64,000 nucleotides of DNA, taken from Athripsodes cinereus (lineage: Eukaryota > Arthropoda > Insecta > Trichoptera > Leptoceridae). A program made the translations under genes and the position numbers. Location of the stretch: positions 19,481,542 through 19,545,541 of the forward strand of contig OX388305.1 in assembly GCA_947579605.1 (NCBI GenBank), given 5' to 3'. Under the pieces are notes generated by a model. That model did not search any database, was not told the DNA's origin, and saw only the letters and a list, made by a program, of their open reading frames with translations. Shown piece by piece: positions 46,250 through 57,905 of this stretch; positions within the stretch are counted from its first letter, which is position 1, and each line of letters begins with the position of its first letter.

Positions 46250-46444
46250 GTACTAAAGTGACTTGAAAACAAAATGTTTATTAATAAAATGTGTTAAACA
46301 AAAATCCTCACTTATGCTAAAAATAATTTAGATATTATTATGTAGAAAATTTTTATTTTCTTATCCTAAGCTTTTCTCTAAATATTTTTATATCCAGTAA
46401 AATCTAGGTCTGACATATTATTTCATTAGTTTTATTTTAACTAT

Positions 46445-46640
46445 AAATAGCAGGCACTCGAAAACTTCATATATACGACTTCTTACATTTTTAATTTAGC
46501 AATAATGAATTATGCCACTCATCATGAATGTCTTAATTTTTTTCTGGCATGGAGAAGATTTCGTAAATTTTAAATAAATAAACTGGAATAAAGTGTACCT
46601 ACTGGAAACCCCACTTGTGGTAAAATTATTACAGCAAGGT
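46445..46640 (+). mobile_element. Degenerate SINE-A
   Basis: AGGCACTCGAAAACTTCATA, then TATGCCACTCATCATGAATG, TCTTAATTTTTTTCTGGCAT, GGAAACCCCACTTGTGG. The order of SINE-A landmarks is kept but half the bases have changed. Confidence 0.45.
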
Positions 46641-47058
46641 TTTATTTTAACAATAATGAACATTGTTATTTCATTTGTTTCAGGTAAGCGTTCATTTGTT
46701 TGATTTTCACAACAATCAATATGATGGAGTCTTCATCGATGATTTATATGGATAGAATATTTTTCAACAAGGTAGGTACTTATTACAAAACACTTTTTTC
46801 TGATTACAATGATTTTTGTCAATTGGTTTTCTTTCACAAGATCATATAGGTAGTAAACATAGATACCTATAGTTGTTATTTGTATATGCAAAAATCTTTT
46901 CATTACCATTAGCTTGTACTCATAAAGACACATTGCATTGTATACAATCAGGGTATAATATACATACATAGAGAATAATAATGTTTCTTTTTTGTTTTTT
47001 ATTAATTGATTTGTTTTTTTTACTATTGTGATTTGGTGTTTATTTTTTTTTACACCTT
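46641..47058. other. No gene recognised
   Basis: AT-rich DNA without assignable elements. Confidence 0.35.
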
Positions 47059-47195
47059 TGGGTTAGTTGGAAGAGATCGCGCCTTGGGATAAACTCGCCC
47101 TCTGTATATTGATTGTATCTAACTTGAATGTTTACCTTTTATGTAATTGTTTGTTATCAATGAACAGTAAAGAATGAATAAATAAATAAAAAAAA
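47059..47195 (+). mobile_element. LINE 3' UTR tail remnant
   Basis: GGGTTAGTTGGAAGAGATCG, then CCTTGGGATAAACTCGCCCT and an A/T tail with AATGAATAAATAAATAAA. It is the cleanest of three tails of this type. Confidence 0.55.
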
Positions 47196-47385
47196 TAAAT
47201 AACATTTTTGTCAGGTTCGTATGACGTAGAAATAATATTATGTCGAAACCTGGTCACCATTGGGGCCTATCATCTCAATGAGTTCCAATAAAAGTAGGTA
47301 CATCGTATAATTCTACAAAGTTTTAATTTTTATGTATTCTATTTTTTCGGTGGTAACCTTATGAAAGTTCATTTTTATTAATATT

Positions 47386-47589
47386 AAAATGATAGAGTAA
47401 AACACTGTTACTGTCACTTTTATAAATTTTTATTTTGGCAGAGGCCTTTCGGACTTAGTCCATCGTCAGTGCCGTCAACTTGAAACAGTTTCTAAGTTGA
47501 CGGCACTGACGATGGACTAAGTCCGAAAGGCCTCTGCCAAAATAAAAATTTATACAAGTGAAAGCAACAGTGTTTAACTCTATCATTTT
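47386..47589. mobile_element. 204-bp fold-back element (palindrome)
   Basis: The sequence is symmetric about 47487: arms of 96 nt pair around a 12-nt loop (47482-47493). The inner part (TTTTGGCAGAGGCCTTTCGG... CATCGTCAGTGCCG) is exact, and the outer tips AAAATGATAGAGT and its complement also match. Minor differences occur in the outer third. It has no coding content. Confidence 0.9.
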
Positions 47590-48311
47590 ATTTTTTGATT
47601 TACAATATAAGATGGAGTTTTACAAAATAAACAGTAATATGATAAAATTAAATTTTATTTTATATTTTAAATGTTATACCGCATTTTTTCTTGCTTTCAT
47701 GTTATAAGTTAACACAATATTATTTTTAAATTGTGTTTTTTGTGAAAAAAAATCGTTATCACACATTACCTTCACACTTTTACGGGTCTGTAAATATTAA
47801 TTTCCACCTATGTTGGTACCTATTTCGTTTTCTATATTTTTTTTGAGAAGCATTAAGTATTTTTTCAGTTGTCATTTTATAACCGGGGTCCAAAACCAGT
47901 AAGTAGGAATACTTATACCTACTATTTTATAAGCGAATTATTTCATTTTGAGAAAGCATTCAAAGCAAACCTATTATTGTGTGTTGATGTTCGGTTTTCG
48001 ATATTTTAAGCTATTAATAATAATAATAACATTAAGATTATATTGTATATTCACGAAACCTACTCTTTTATGTAAATTGTTCAATTAAATCAAAATTATA
48101 ATGGTTAATTCGACTACTTACTAAATATTTCAACTTACCCATGTAAAAGCGTCAATGGGTAGGTGAATAAACATAATAAGAAGATTTTAATTAAAATAGC
48201 GTGTATCAATTTATTTTGCTAACATCCCGGAAATAAACATTCTTTAGCTTATTTCTGTAAGTTTTTGAGATTTACTAAGTTTAAAAAAAACACCAATAAT
48301 AAGTACATTTA
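47590..48311. other. No gene recognised
   Basis: AT-rich DNA without assignable elements. Confidence 0.35.
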
Positions 48312-48420
48312 ATTATATGATGAGATATACCATCCTTTCTGAACGACTTTTTTTGCCACGGAAGTGAATGAACTGTTTATTTAAAAAATGCAGTTAGCTC
48401 ACTGGCTAAACCATTTTCGG
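48312..48420 (+). mobile_element. Very degenerate SINE-A 3' half
   Basis: ATGATGAGATATACCATCC, then TTTTGCCACGGAAGTGAATG and GCAGTTAGCTCACTGGCTAA follow the SINE-A landmarks weakly. Confidence 0.35.
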
Positions 48421-48563
48421 ACACTTCAACATTCAATAAAACTCTTATTTTTTTATTTTTTATTTTTATTTAAATCGTATACGGTGTGAGCCTTTAACAT
48501 GTTAACAAAGTATGACAGACAACAACAACAACAAAAAGACATTCGTAAACAATCACACAGGTA

Positions 48564-49880
48564 GGGGAGAGAGGGGCTAGTTGTAACAGTTTTTCCTTTT
48601 TTCGATGGAGTGACTAAACTATTGAGTATTTTAATTGAAATGGGCTTTTAAACCAGTAATCATATATTTAAATATATATTCCCACAAAAAAAATTCCAGA
48701 ATGTAGAATTAATTTGTATTTGTAGCACATTTTGTGGAAAAATTCGCTTGTTACAACTTACCCCGTTCTTGGGGCAAGTTGTTACAAGTGTGGGGCAAGT
48801 AGTAACGTCATATTAAAACAACAGGTTTCAACAACAAACAAATAAAATCAACAAACAAATATTTAAAAAAAAATGTATCTCTTACGAACTAATGAGTTAT
48901 CGCAACAATTATAGTCATCTTTTGACTCCCATAACATATACTAATGTTAATTAAACTTATTAATAAACTCAATCATCAGTGAAAATATTTTTTTTATAAT
49001 ATGCACTTATAATCTTGGTCTTTTCAGGTCTATTCGACTTTACTTCAATTTTGCCCTTTCCCGTTCCTTTGTTTTTTGCTTTAGCTTCTTGTTTCTGTTT
49101 TGTTATCATTTTTTTTTCAAATTCTTTCTCCAGAGCTTCCTTCTCTGGAGTCTAAGTCAAAACAGCTGACTTTCGCTTACGTACAGCCCTGTTTGTTTTT
49201 TTCTTTCTTGGTGGTGCTTTAGGTAGAGGTCTGACCTTTGAAGGTGAAAAACCGGTAGACATATTTTGATGCCTGAAGGGCCTGGGACAGGTTCAGTGAA
49301 TATTTCACCAGTCAATTGGTTAATCATTTCAGTGATGCTTATATCGACCTGCGCCACAGATTCAAGAAGTTTGGCGTCTTCGAGGCCTAATGTCAAGTCA
49401 GCATCACTTGGTAATATACTAGCCTGTTCTGTTACCTTTTCTCTGGGCTTGGGCCAAGGATTAAGCCGTAGTAGCCTGTTACAACTTGCCCCAAAATTTT
49501 GTTACAACTAGCCCCACACCGAAATTACTAACATTTTTATTTATTAAAAAAAAATAATTGACTTGGGTTATGTGAAAATACTATCATACGATAGTTTAAT
49601 AAATGCCTAATAAAAATTAATAGAAACATTTTTCAATAAGACACAGTATGATCTTGAAATCAAATTTTACGAACTAATATTTTTTAGGTTATCTGGCAAA
49701 AAACAGTACCCCTGCTGACAACCGGTCACGGCGCTCTTCCGCGTTGCACCTACTGCGTTAACGTCGTAGGCCCTATCTTAAAGAGCATGTTAAGTTCAAA
49801 ATTGAAACAAAATATTTAAAACCGGCTGAGTTATTAGGCTGTTACTACTTACCCCCGTTACAACAAGCCCCTCTCTCCCC
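48564..49880 (-). mobile_element. Pogo/Tigger-like DNA transposon, internally deleted
   Basis: The 1317-bp unit is flanked by TA on both sides (48562-48563, 49881-49882). Its first 24 bp (GGGGAGAGAGGGGCTAG...) and the reverse complement of its last 24 bp differ at one base. Subterminal GGGGCAAGTTGTTACAA motifs recur inside both ends (48772-48805, 49476-49515). A TA duplication and a decayed DDE-transposase C-terminus on the minus strand support the Tc1/mariner-pogo group. The catalytic DDE core is missing. Confidence 0.85.
49010..49480 (-). pseudogene. Pogo/Tigger-like transposase, C-terminal remnant
   Basis: The minus strand first reads NPWPKPREKVTEQASILPSD and EMINQLTGEIFTEPVPGPSG in one frame (open part 49157-49396). 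It then shifts frame into FSPSKVRPLPKAPPRKKKTN, KRKSAVLT, a stop, TPEKEALEKEFEKK and a lysine-rich tail. The FSP..VRPLPKA.PRK...KRKSA.LT.TPEK order is what I expect at the C-terminus of jerky/Tigger-type DDE transposases, where a basic linker follows the catalytic domain. At least one frameshift and one internal stop, plus loss of the whole N-terminal DNA-binding and DDE region, make it non-functional. The family call rests on the terminal repeats as well as on this tail. Confidence 0.7.
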
Positions 49881-49882
49881 TA

Positions 49883-50214
49883 CGTTGCAAATTCAAAAGT
49901 CATGATCAAAATACAAACAAAATAATAAAGATTAATAAAAAAATGTCTATTTAATAAGTCAATTATGGTGTGTCAAAATGAACTAGTGATTATGTATATA
50001 AAACATGGACATCAAAGAAATAAAATTTAAATGGGGTAAGAGACAATTCGGTAGTGAGTTATCTCATAAGATGAGTTATAATCTTAAATATTATTCAACA
50101 TATTAATATTAATAACAGCGATAATAAGGACATAAAATGTCAATTGATAAAAATAAATATATATAACAAGACAGTCAGTTTTATTCATATAATAATTTAA
50201 GAACATCAATTACA
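49883..50214. other. No gene recognised
   Basis: AT-rich DNA beyond the right TA of the pogo-like element. Confidence 0.35.
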
Positions 50215-50345
50215 GGTGTAAAACCCTAGAATTTTTCCTTCGGATATGCTACCCATCCTGAAAGTTTCAACTTTTGTAGTCACGGAAAGGATAGCTTGCA
50301 TCTTGCAGTTAGTCCGCTGACTAGCTTACATGAGTGTGCTTATAA
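50215..50345 (+). mobile_element. Degenerate SINE-A 3' half
   Basis: GATATGCTACCCATCCTGAA, then GTCACGGAAAGGATAGCTTG, GCAGTTAGTCCGCTGACTAG, matching the SINE-A landmarks GGTTTGCCACCCATCCTGAA... GCAGCTGGTCTGCTGGCTA. Confidence 0.5.
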
Positions 50346-50609
50346 TTTACGAATTCTTAACCTCTTTAATGACCACGTAACACCATCAGATTATCGACCT
50401 TGCTTTCTACGCTAGAAATTCACAAGATCTGTTTTACTATTTAAGTAGGTATCTACATACTATTTTATAAAGCTAAAGAATAGATGGTTATATCATATAC
50501 CATCTCCATATTTATTATTATTCAACGAAGCGCTGAAGAGAAAAATGATAACGAGATGTGAGTATATAAATCTTTGTATTAATATTTGAGTGCGTTCATA
50601 AATATTTTT
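50346..50609. other. No gene recognised
   Basis: AT-rich spacer. Confidence 0.35.
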
Positions 50610-50780
50610 ATATCTATACCATCACGGAATTTCTCACGAGTGGGGTAATCAGAGGTTTAACAGCTCATTACAAACATGCACGCTTACTCTATAATTATGT
50701 ATCTATGTTTACGTGTAGGTACTCTTTGATACCCTGTAAAATGATTAAAGGTACGAAGCAGATTTCAGAAAGCATGTAGC
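50610..50780 (-). mobile_element. Degenerate SINE-A 3' half
   Basis: CTATACCATCACGGAATTTC, then TCACGAGTGGGGTAATCAGA: antisense tail region clear, remainder eroded. Confidence 0.5.
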
Positions 50781-51059
50781 AATTACACCAAAGTTTTAGT
50801 GACAGAACTTACGCATTAAGGAACGATGAAAGGAAGAAAAAGTTGGAGCAACATATTTCAATAAAAAAAATTTTAATCATAGTTTTTCTTCATCTTGTTA
50901 TGGAGTGTTTCGATCCTTTTTTTCTCATTTATTTTATTCTTCTTGCACATCATCTAGGTACATTACAATATCAAAAAATCATATAACATAAATATAGTAT
51001 GTGATAATATGCAGTGGCGAGATTATAATTACGTTAGTAATTATTATCATAACAATAAT

Positions 51060-51320
51060 TGTCAGAAAAAGGGCAGGATATAGACGTATTTGAGAAATGG
51101 TACCGAAGACGCATGGATGTGACAAAGAACAATCATTCGTGTTTTCAAATAGAAAGATAGATTTATAGACGGGTAGTAATAAGTATGGAAAATTTAATCA
51201 CCAATAAGAGCATGAACTTGGTGGCATCAGCAAGTGACGAACTGGAGAACTAAAAAAATACTTCAAGTGTTTTGCCACGAAAATAAGGCAATGTTGCTGC
51301 GAAAGGCTCGACTCAAAGTG
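51060..51320 (+). mobile_element. Possible LINE-H remnant
   Basis: The plus strand reads IDVFEKWYRRRMDVTKNN, resembling the FKMWCYRRMLKIHWTENV segment in the LINE-G remnant at 62428-62835 (a conserved motif behind the RT thumb). Further residues are not clearly alignable. Confidence 0.35.
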
Positions 51321-53306
51321 ACTAGTATTAAAATATTCTAATCGATTTACCAAATTGAGTGTAAGAATTCGATAAAAACATTTGGGCTATATGAGATTAT
51401 TGTAATACGAATGGTGATTATAATGATATCAACGCGAATAAGGGAAAAATATAATCATCATCTTCATCATTCTGTATGAAATATTATGATGTCAGAAACC
51501 ACAAGGCAGTCTGTATATGTATGTACTGTACAACCAATTTGATAGTTGTACGTATGTATGTTTTATATCCCTAGAGATATACTTTAAATATCCTTTTTAT
51601 TCTCATACTTATTTGGGTACTTTTATAGAAAATAATTACGACAAATGTGTAATTTTTTAATAAGTTCACCCTAACAACAAAAAATCGCTGTTGAATTAGG
51701 TACTGCAAATCAGTTTTTTCAGGATTTTCTGACCTGACAAGTCGAAAGACTTCTCTTTCACGATTTATAATTTGTAGGAGAAAGAATCACTTCACTTAAT
51801 TTGTTTTTTTTTTCAAATTGAGCATACCTATATTATGTAAATACACATAATTGTCAATTGTGTTAAGAAATCTACAAAAAAGTTAATGATACTTGTCTAT
51901 AAGATCGTAATGGCAATTGTTGCTATGCAGTGTCATGATTTTCGTATATTTCACTTAAATATATATTTATACCTGTAGGTATGTGTGGCTAATTGTATTT
52001 ATATATTATCTACTACATAATGTGTAGATTATATACCTAATGTTTTTTGCTCACATTGCGTGGATGGTGTGGATGTCTTTGGTGTTTCACTGACAGGGGT
52101 TAGGAGGAGTGTTGCCTCCAATTTTAGTATCTTTGGAGATTGACTGCTTTTTTATTGTTTTGTTTTTCGGTGTTAAATGGATTGCTTGATTTAAAGTATT
52201 GCGATGGTTGTTGCTTATTTTTGTTTAGCGTGATCTGTGCTTGTTTGGTGCGGGTCCAGTTTGTACTGGGCCTGCGGTTATTGTAGACTGCTTTTATTTG
52301 ATTGATTTTTTTTCTCATTTTTTTGTTTACGTAAATATGGTGTAGACACAAGTAATTGGGGAGTTGGCTTGGCCAAATCAATCCATAATGTTTTTATTTA
52401 TTTGTGTGTATTTTATCAACTTTCTGTAAGTGTCTCTGATTAATAAATAAATAAATATACATATTTACCAAATATTAACATTGAAAGAATCTCCAGACAT
52501 TTAGACACGTCAAGAGCTGAAGACTCCTTTTAATCCACATTTGGAGATATTCTTTCTTTTCATAGAGGTGGCCCGAAAGGTCGACCAAAGATTGCTGCCT
52601 GGTGGAAGTGTTGTGCTAGAAATAATTTAAGAAAAAAAATAATTAAAAATCGTATACACATGCGGTTGTGACAAAACAAAAAGTAGTCAAAACCATAATC
52701 AAGCTTATAACTTAAAAAAATTATATAGATATATTTATCAAATAGAAAGAAAAGGTATTAGAAAAAAGTTGAAGATAGTTATCAACATCATCTTGCTAGG
52801 AGTTTCAAGCAAAAGTTTAACAAGTTCCCGCTCTCAGAGATAAGTGACGTGAGCAAATGGTGCAAAACAAATTTATAGTACCTACCTACCTATCTTACTT
52901 CAAAAATAATAGCTTCTATAAAAACTGGCATCTTTTGTAAGCTCTCGTAGATTACCTGCACTTCATATCATATTTATTATTCAACATATTTAATCTTTAT
53001 TATCATGGCAAAGCACCGTTATTATAATTCAAATATACATATTATATTTAAAACATAATATATTCAAAATATCCTTAAATTTAAAGTTTGTTTGTAGTCT
53101 TTTTTTGAGATTGATAACAGTTGCATAGTGCAACCAAAAATATTTTATTTCGATTTAATTCTATACATAACGGCGATGTCTATCTGGATAAAGCTGTGTT
53201 TGTAACTACTACTAAATAATAACATATTATTAATCGAATGAGAAACAGAAAAGGGGAAAATATATAAATTGACGTGTAAGAGTATAACTATTACTGGATG
53301 AGAGAA
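51321..53306. other. No gene recognised
   Basis: About 2 kb of AT-rich DNA. An 85-codon minus-strand frame at 52124-52381 (rich in K, N and Q) has no recognisable domain. Confidence 0.35.
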
Positions 53307-53353
53307 GATATTAACTCACAAATACATTAAATATGTATTTGTGAGTTAATATC
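53307..53353. repeat. Perfect 21-bp hairpin
   Basis: GATATTAACTCACAAATACA, with T at 53327, pairs exactly with 53333-53353 around the 5-nt loop TAAAT. Confidence 0.85.
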
Positions 53354-53739
53354 TCAAGAATGGACATTATTTGCCCAAATTCTACCAAAATTTCATTCAT
53401 TTTGATATTATAGCGAGATTAATGAAATAAACATACCAATGGTATGAACCACGAGTATTTTTAAAATCATTCAAGGTGTACATAATAGTTACCACATAAC
53501 TATTAAAGCACCCATTGCGCCCTAACTATGGATTAGCTAAAATACATCACACCTGTCGATAAATTCGCCATCTGTATCTGCATTTTTTTATAGAATTTTA
53601 TTGGAAATAAATAAATTAACATGTATTATATTAAGTGTTGGTGTGCACGGGTCACGGTCACAAGTGCACAATCTTGTTGTATAATGATTTATTTGTTAAC
53701 ATTAATAAAAGTCTATAAAACTTTTATGAAGTATTCTTC
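53354..53739. other. No gene recognised
   Basis: AT-rich spacer. Confidence 0.35.
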
Positions 53740-53850
53740 AGAAAAAATACTCACAGAAATCCACGAACAGACGAATTCCATGGGGAAGATGGAGAGATAA
53801 AATTACGAACGAAGACATCAGAGAGCTAAAAAAGGTCAGAGATATCGTTT
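53740..53850 (+). mobile_element. Small LINE RT-tail fragment
   Basis: The plus strand reads RRIPWGRWRDKITNEDIREL, a GRP..RWRD.I-type segment of LINE reverse-transcriptase tails, ending in a stop soon after. Confidence 0.4.
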
Positions 53851-53984
53851 AACGCTTATGCGGTAGCGAGGGTGTCATAATTATGGATGATGGTAGAAGG
53901 CCATATGAAATCCTCAAATAAAAGAAATATTGGCAGACTAGAAAAGAATAATGCCCAAATTGACAAACTTCCTTCAAGTACTTT

Positions 53985-54085
53985 CTTTGGTAGCCTATTA
54001 CAAAGACAACTATTTGCACGTTTACATGCAATTCGTCCGCTGGCTACTCCATTTGTATAAAATGCCGTGATGGTATTAGTGAAAA
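53985..54085 (+). mobile_element. SINE-A 3' end remnant
   Basis: TTTGCACGTTTACATGCAAT, then TCGTCCGCTGGCTACTCCAT and AAATGCCGTGATGGTATTAG: sense SINE-A 3' end with a decayed stem. Confidence 0.55.
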
Positions 54086-54569
54086 ATTTATGAAGAAATA
54101 AAATAAAAAGGCATGTGAACATACAAAAATATTATAAAGGGAATAATTTCAGCAAAACTCTCCAAACGCTAATCAATTTTCATCCAAATGCGAAGTTTGG
54201 AAAATAAATGTATTCATCTCTCTCGTTTTTTGGTTTTCTTTAAAATACCGCTAATACATATTTTTTTATTATTACTTTCGGAAAAAAATGAACTGAAAGA
54301 ATTTCGTTAAGTAAGTTTTTAGAATTTTCGAAAACGGCATCTGGAAGTTCTTTATAATAAATTGTGTGAAACATTATTTTTCACACTCGGAATTTGCTAC
54401 TGTGCATGAAATTTTGCGGTTCCTTACTACAAAGAAAATATCCATTATTTTAAACTACGTGATACAGAGTTTTTTTTTACGTATTTTCATTCAGTATTAA
54501 GGGAGACCCTTATTCATAATTATTATTGCCAAGCGATTTTTTTTAACATCTCACAATATTTTCAAAACA
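54086..54569. other. No gene recognised
   Basis: AT-rich spacer. Confidence 0.35.
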
Positions 54570-54755
54570 ACTGTTTAAGTTTGAGAGATCGGGTGCGTAA
54601 TGCCGATCTACTGGAGGAATGTGGAATGGAAGTTATTGTGATGACCAAGATGAATGTAGATAGGTTACAATGGTTGGGTCATGTTGAATAAATGATTGAG
54701 GACAGAATGATGAAAACATATTATATTTGCCTGATAAGATAGTGCTCGAACACGA
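54570..54755 (+). mobile_element. LINE-A remnant, upstream RT-tail portion
   Basis: LRDRVRNADLLEECGMEVIV, then RLQWLGHVE, a stop and DRMMKTYYI correspond to the segment before the basic GRPR stretch in LINE-A (ECGM...RWFGHVERM). The copy is cut off just before the SINE at 54767. Confidence 0.65.
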
Positions 54756-54766
54756 TTCAATATACT

Positions 54767-55018
54767 TCTACTACTATACCATCACGGCATATCCCACAAG
54801 TGGGGTAGCCAGCAGACCAGCTGCATATAAAACATGCAAACTGTCTTCTCCGTGCCAATATAAAATCAAGACATTCAGGATGGGTGGCAAACCTCATCGC
54901 TGAATTTAAGATGTAAAATGTCTTATTTTTTCGAACACCTGCCTTTTACAGGACACTCAAAAACTTACGGAGTTAACTTAAGAGTGGGAGACCAATTCTT
55001 TACCGGGTGCTCAAAGGG
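54767..55018 (-). mobile_element. SINE-A, near full length
   Basis: Antisense copy: (CTA)n, ACCATCACGGCATATCCCAC, AAGTGGGGTAGCCAGCAGAC, ACATTCAGGATGGGTGGCAA, ACACCTGCCTTTTACAGGAC, GTGGGAGACCAATTCTTTAC, CGGGTGCTC. TTCAATAT at 54756-54763 and 55029-55036 may be a short target duplication, although a T-run separates the right copy from the SINE head. The 78-codon frame from 54918 is incidental. Confidence 0.8.
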
Positions 55019-55059
55019 ATTTTTTTTTTTCAATATCATACAATTTTTATATTGCAACA

Positions 55060-55470
55060 TTTGTAAAAATCTGATCGATCGGATATGTAGCACTGTTGCT
55101 ATACGGGAGGAATGTGGAATGGAAACCAAGTTGAATACAAATAAACTACGATAGTTTGGGCACGTGGAAAGACTGAATGAGCACCGAATGACTAAGAAAA
55201 TACCAGCACTTTTTAGAATGCCTATTGAAATGGGTGAAAACGTTAAGAATCTTAATCAAATAAAGTGAAAATAATTATAGCAGTTCTTTTTGAATTATTA
55301 AGAAAATATATTTGGCGGACAAGAATGATGCTCGGACTCGTGGTCGTCCGAGGGTCAAACGACAATATCATATAAATCAAATACAGGACGGTCATTTGTT
55401 GAGGACATTGAACAGGAAAACATACATGAGGGGTTGCATGACGGTGACGAAAGCGAAAAGTGTATGCAAT
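55060..55470 (+). mobile_element. LINE-A remnant, RT C-terminus
   Basis: ICKNLIDRICSTVAIREECG, then a stop, FGHVERLNEHRMTKKI, and after a gap RTRGRPRVKRQYHINQIQ, DGHLLRTLNRKTYMRGCM, TVTKAKSVC. It is a longer LINE-A tail on the plus strand, broken by stops and an insertion near 55200-55300. The 3' stem-loop end is not recognisable. It duplicates the part present at 54570-54755, so these are two separate copies. Confidence 0.65.
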
Positions 55471-56026
55471 TAGTAAATAAAAACGCAAAAATGACATATC
55501 GGGTGTATGGGATTGGGATATTGATGGTACTAGGTACATAAAAAAATAAAGAGAGCGTATCGAGCGGTCAAAAATTATTGTATAAAAACTTCGTGAAAGA
55601 ATATAATTATATTTGTTAATTTAAAAATAAATCCATTCGAGGAAAAACTTATATACCTATTTACATAAAATCGTCTTCGACTTGGATAAAAAGCTATTAA
55701 TTTTTTAGATCACTCAATTTTGGTATCGCAAGGATTTTTGTATCTTCGCTTTGTGGAAATTTTGAATTTGAATAATCATAAAATTTTTATTGCTCTCAAA
55801 GAGATTTTACGATTTGATTTGATCAATAGTCCTTGAATTATTACTTATTGGATTATTTTTAATGTTTTTTTATACCGTTCTGAACTAGTTTTTACAACCT
55901 AATCGATTGCCAAAATTATTATTTGAAATAGCATAGTTCAATGCAATTCGAAAATGATTTTATCACACAAAAATATACCAGGAAGATAATATTATATAAT
56001 GTATTAATATATTTATCAAGTAGGCA
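55471..56026. other. No gene recognised
   Basis: AT-rich DNA without assignable elements. Confidence 0.35.
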
Positions 56027-56092
56027 GGTTCCTCGATGGTAGAGTTTTAGACTTGAAAATAAAAGATCCTGGATTCAATTCCCCGTTGCCTT
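56027..56092 (+). repeat. Degenerate tRNA-like sequence
   Basis: CTCGATGGTAGAGTTTTAGA (D-arm/A-box region), then GATCCTGGATTCAATTCCCC (T-arm/B-box region) at tRNA spacing. The acceptor stem does not pair and a CCTGG...CCCCG T-stem is only partial. It is a decayed tRNA or SINE head rather than a functional tRNA gene. Confidence 0.4.
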
Positions 56093-57739
56093 TAAATAAA
56101 TGTTTGTCAATTTACTGTAGATAACAAATTCAAAGCCTATGTTTTGATAAAATGTCTAATTTCAACACAAGATTTTGTAAAAAAGTATTAATTGAAATAC
56201 AATTGTCACCTCAAAATAAGATTCATTTAGCTACATATTCTTATTATTTTTGCAATATTTTTACGAACCAGTTCAAGACGCATATTTTCTCTTCTACTAC
56301 GTGATCCAAGAATTGTTAGCTTTTTCAATTATCGAATTGGTTTTTTGAAAAATTTGAACTAAAGATTTGGATAATTTAAATACTTAATTTATTTTTTATT
56401 TTGAATTGAAACCGTTCTACATACAAATATTTTATTTTATTTTATTTACATGAACACACGGCGAGAGCCTTTTACATGTTAATCAATGAGTAAAATAAAC
56501 AAAAACGTCGTAAAGCATGTTCAAATATGTATTATTCTCTACAATTTAATTTCGTAAAAGACGGTATCTATACACTCTGTTCTCTCCAGAAATCAAACTC
56601 ATGATCCATCGCTTCCATGACATGTGTACTAATCACAAGTGCTAATTTTAAAAAATATACCTATTTACAGTGTCATTAATACTTATTTCAAACATTGAGG
56701 ACATCAATTTATACTTTCATACTTGCTGATAAAACCTTAAAAGTTGTGTTCGCTTGTTTTATATACAAGTTACTAGGTACATAATATAATTCTGCGAATG
56801 GATTTCTTACAATTCAGCAACTAACGCAAGTAAAAACGGCTACTTAAGCAAAACATTTTCGTTTGAATAAGATTCAAATAAGTAAATGGAAATATTTAAC
56901 ATATCCTCGAATGTTTGCGAATAATTTCCAATTTATTTGGTAACTTTTTAGTAGGTATTTATTTTGTATACATAGGTAGTCAGTTATGAATAATTTATAT
57001 CATTCTGTGAACATTACGTACGAAAAATCGTAAATATAAAAATACTCGGAATTTCAATTACTCTCGCTTCACGCCCAAAGCAGTGTGATTCTTAAAACGA
57101 CTTTACACCTTACATAGTTTGACAGAATAAATGTAAAATTATTTTAATTCGAATTACCTATACCTATGTACTAACAGTCTGTTGGGCAATAAATTTACCA
57201 TATTACTAGTTTTTACAACCTGGCATTGTCTAGAGCAAAAATAAATAGGCACTTTTGCGAGTCAATAGGTAGGTACCTAATAATTTGCATTTTTTCCTCG
57301 AGTTTTTTTTAGAGTTATTCATCTTAATTTAACAAAAGTTTTCTAGTGAGTGAATTTGTTAATATTTTAATAATAACACATGAATAAATGATAGATATTA
57401 ATACATAATAAAACATGTTTTTATCGTAAAGCATATTCATTTTCAATTAAGGACTTCTTTGACAGACATGTTTTTGTGCCTATTCAAATGTAAATATTTT
57501 GTAATATTGATTGGTAAAACCTTGAAATAAAAGTTTGTGTATTGGACATTATAACAATTTTTTTAGTTATAAAATAAATAAAAAAAATCTACGACAATAG
57601 AAAGAAAAATAAGTATTTATGAAACAGAAACTATAGACAAATATATTATCACTCTTTCTCTTTTGATGTATTGAAAAAAAGAATTTAAAAATTTGTCTAA
57701 TGCATTCAATACAGTTATATTTTACTCATTGGGAGTTAT
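56093..57739. other. No gene recognised
   Basis: AT-rich DNA; only short low-complexity frames. Confidence 0.35.
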
Positions 57740-57905
57740 TCAAGTGGGGAAGGTAAGGAGAACGTAGTGCCGTATTGATTAATTTATACATAATATTTCT
57801 TATGCTTTCTCCACAATCATACAATTTCTCACTCGTGCACGGCGATTTCTCTGTTTTTTCTTGAGAACTTAATCCTCATGATATATCAAGTCATATAGTT
57901 CTCAG
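57740..57905 (-). mobile_element. LINE-A-related C-terminal remnant
   Basis: Minus strand: RNRRARVRNCMIVEKA matches NRRACIRNCMTVTEAK of LINE-A. The remaining 3' part includes CTTACCTTCCCCACTTG, a trace of the 3' stem. Confidence 0.5.

Noticed and set aside
56027..56092. Functional tRNA gene
   Set aside because: Acceptor stem does not pair and the T-stem is imperfect.
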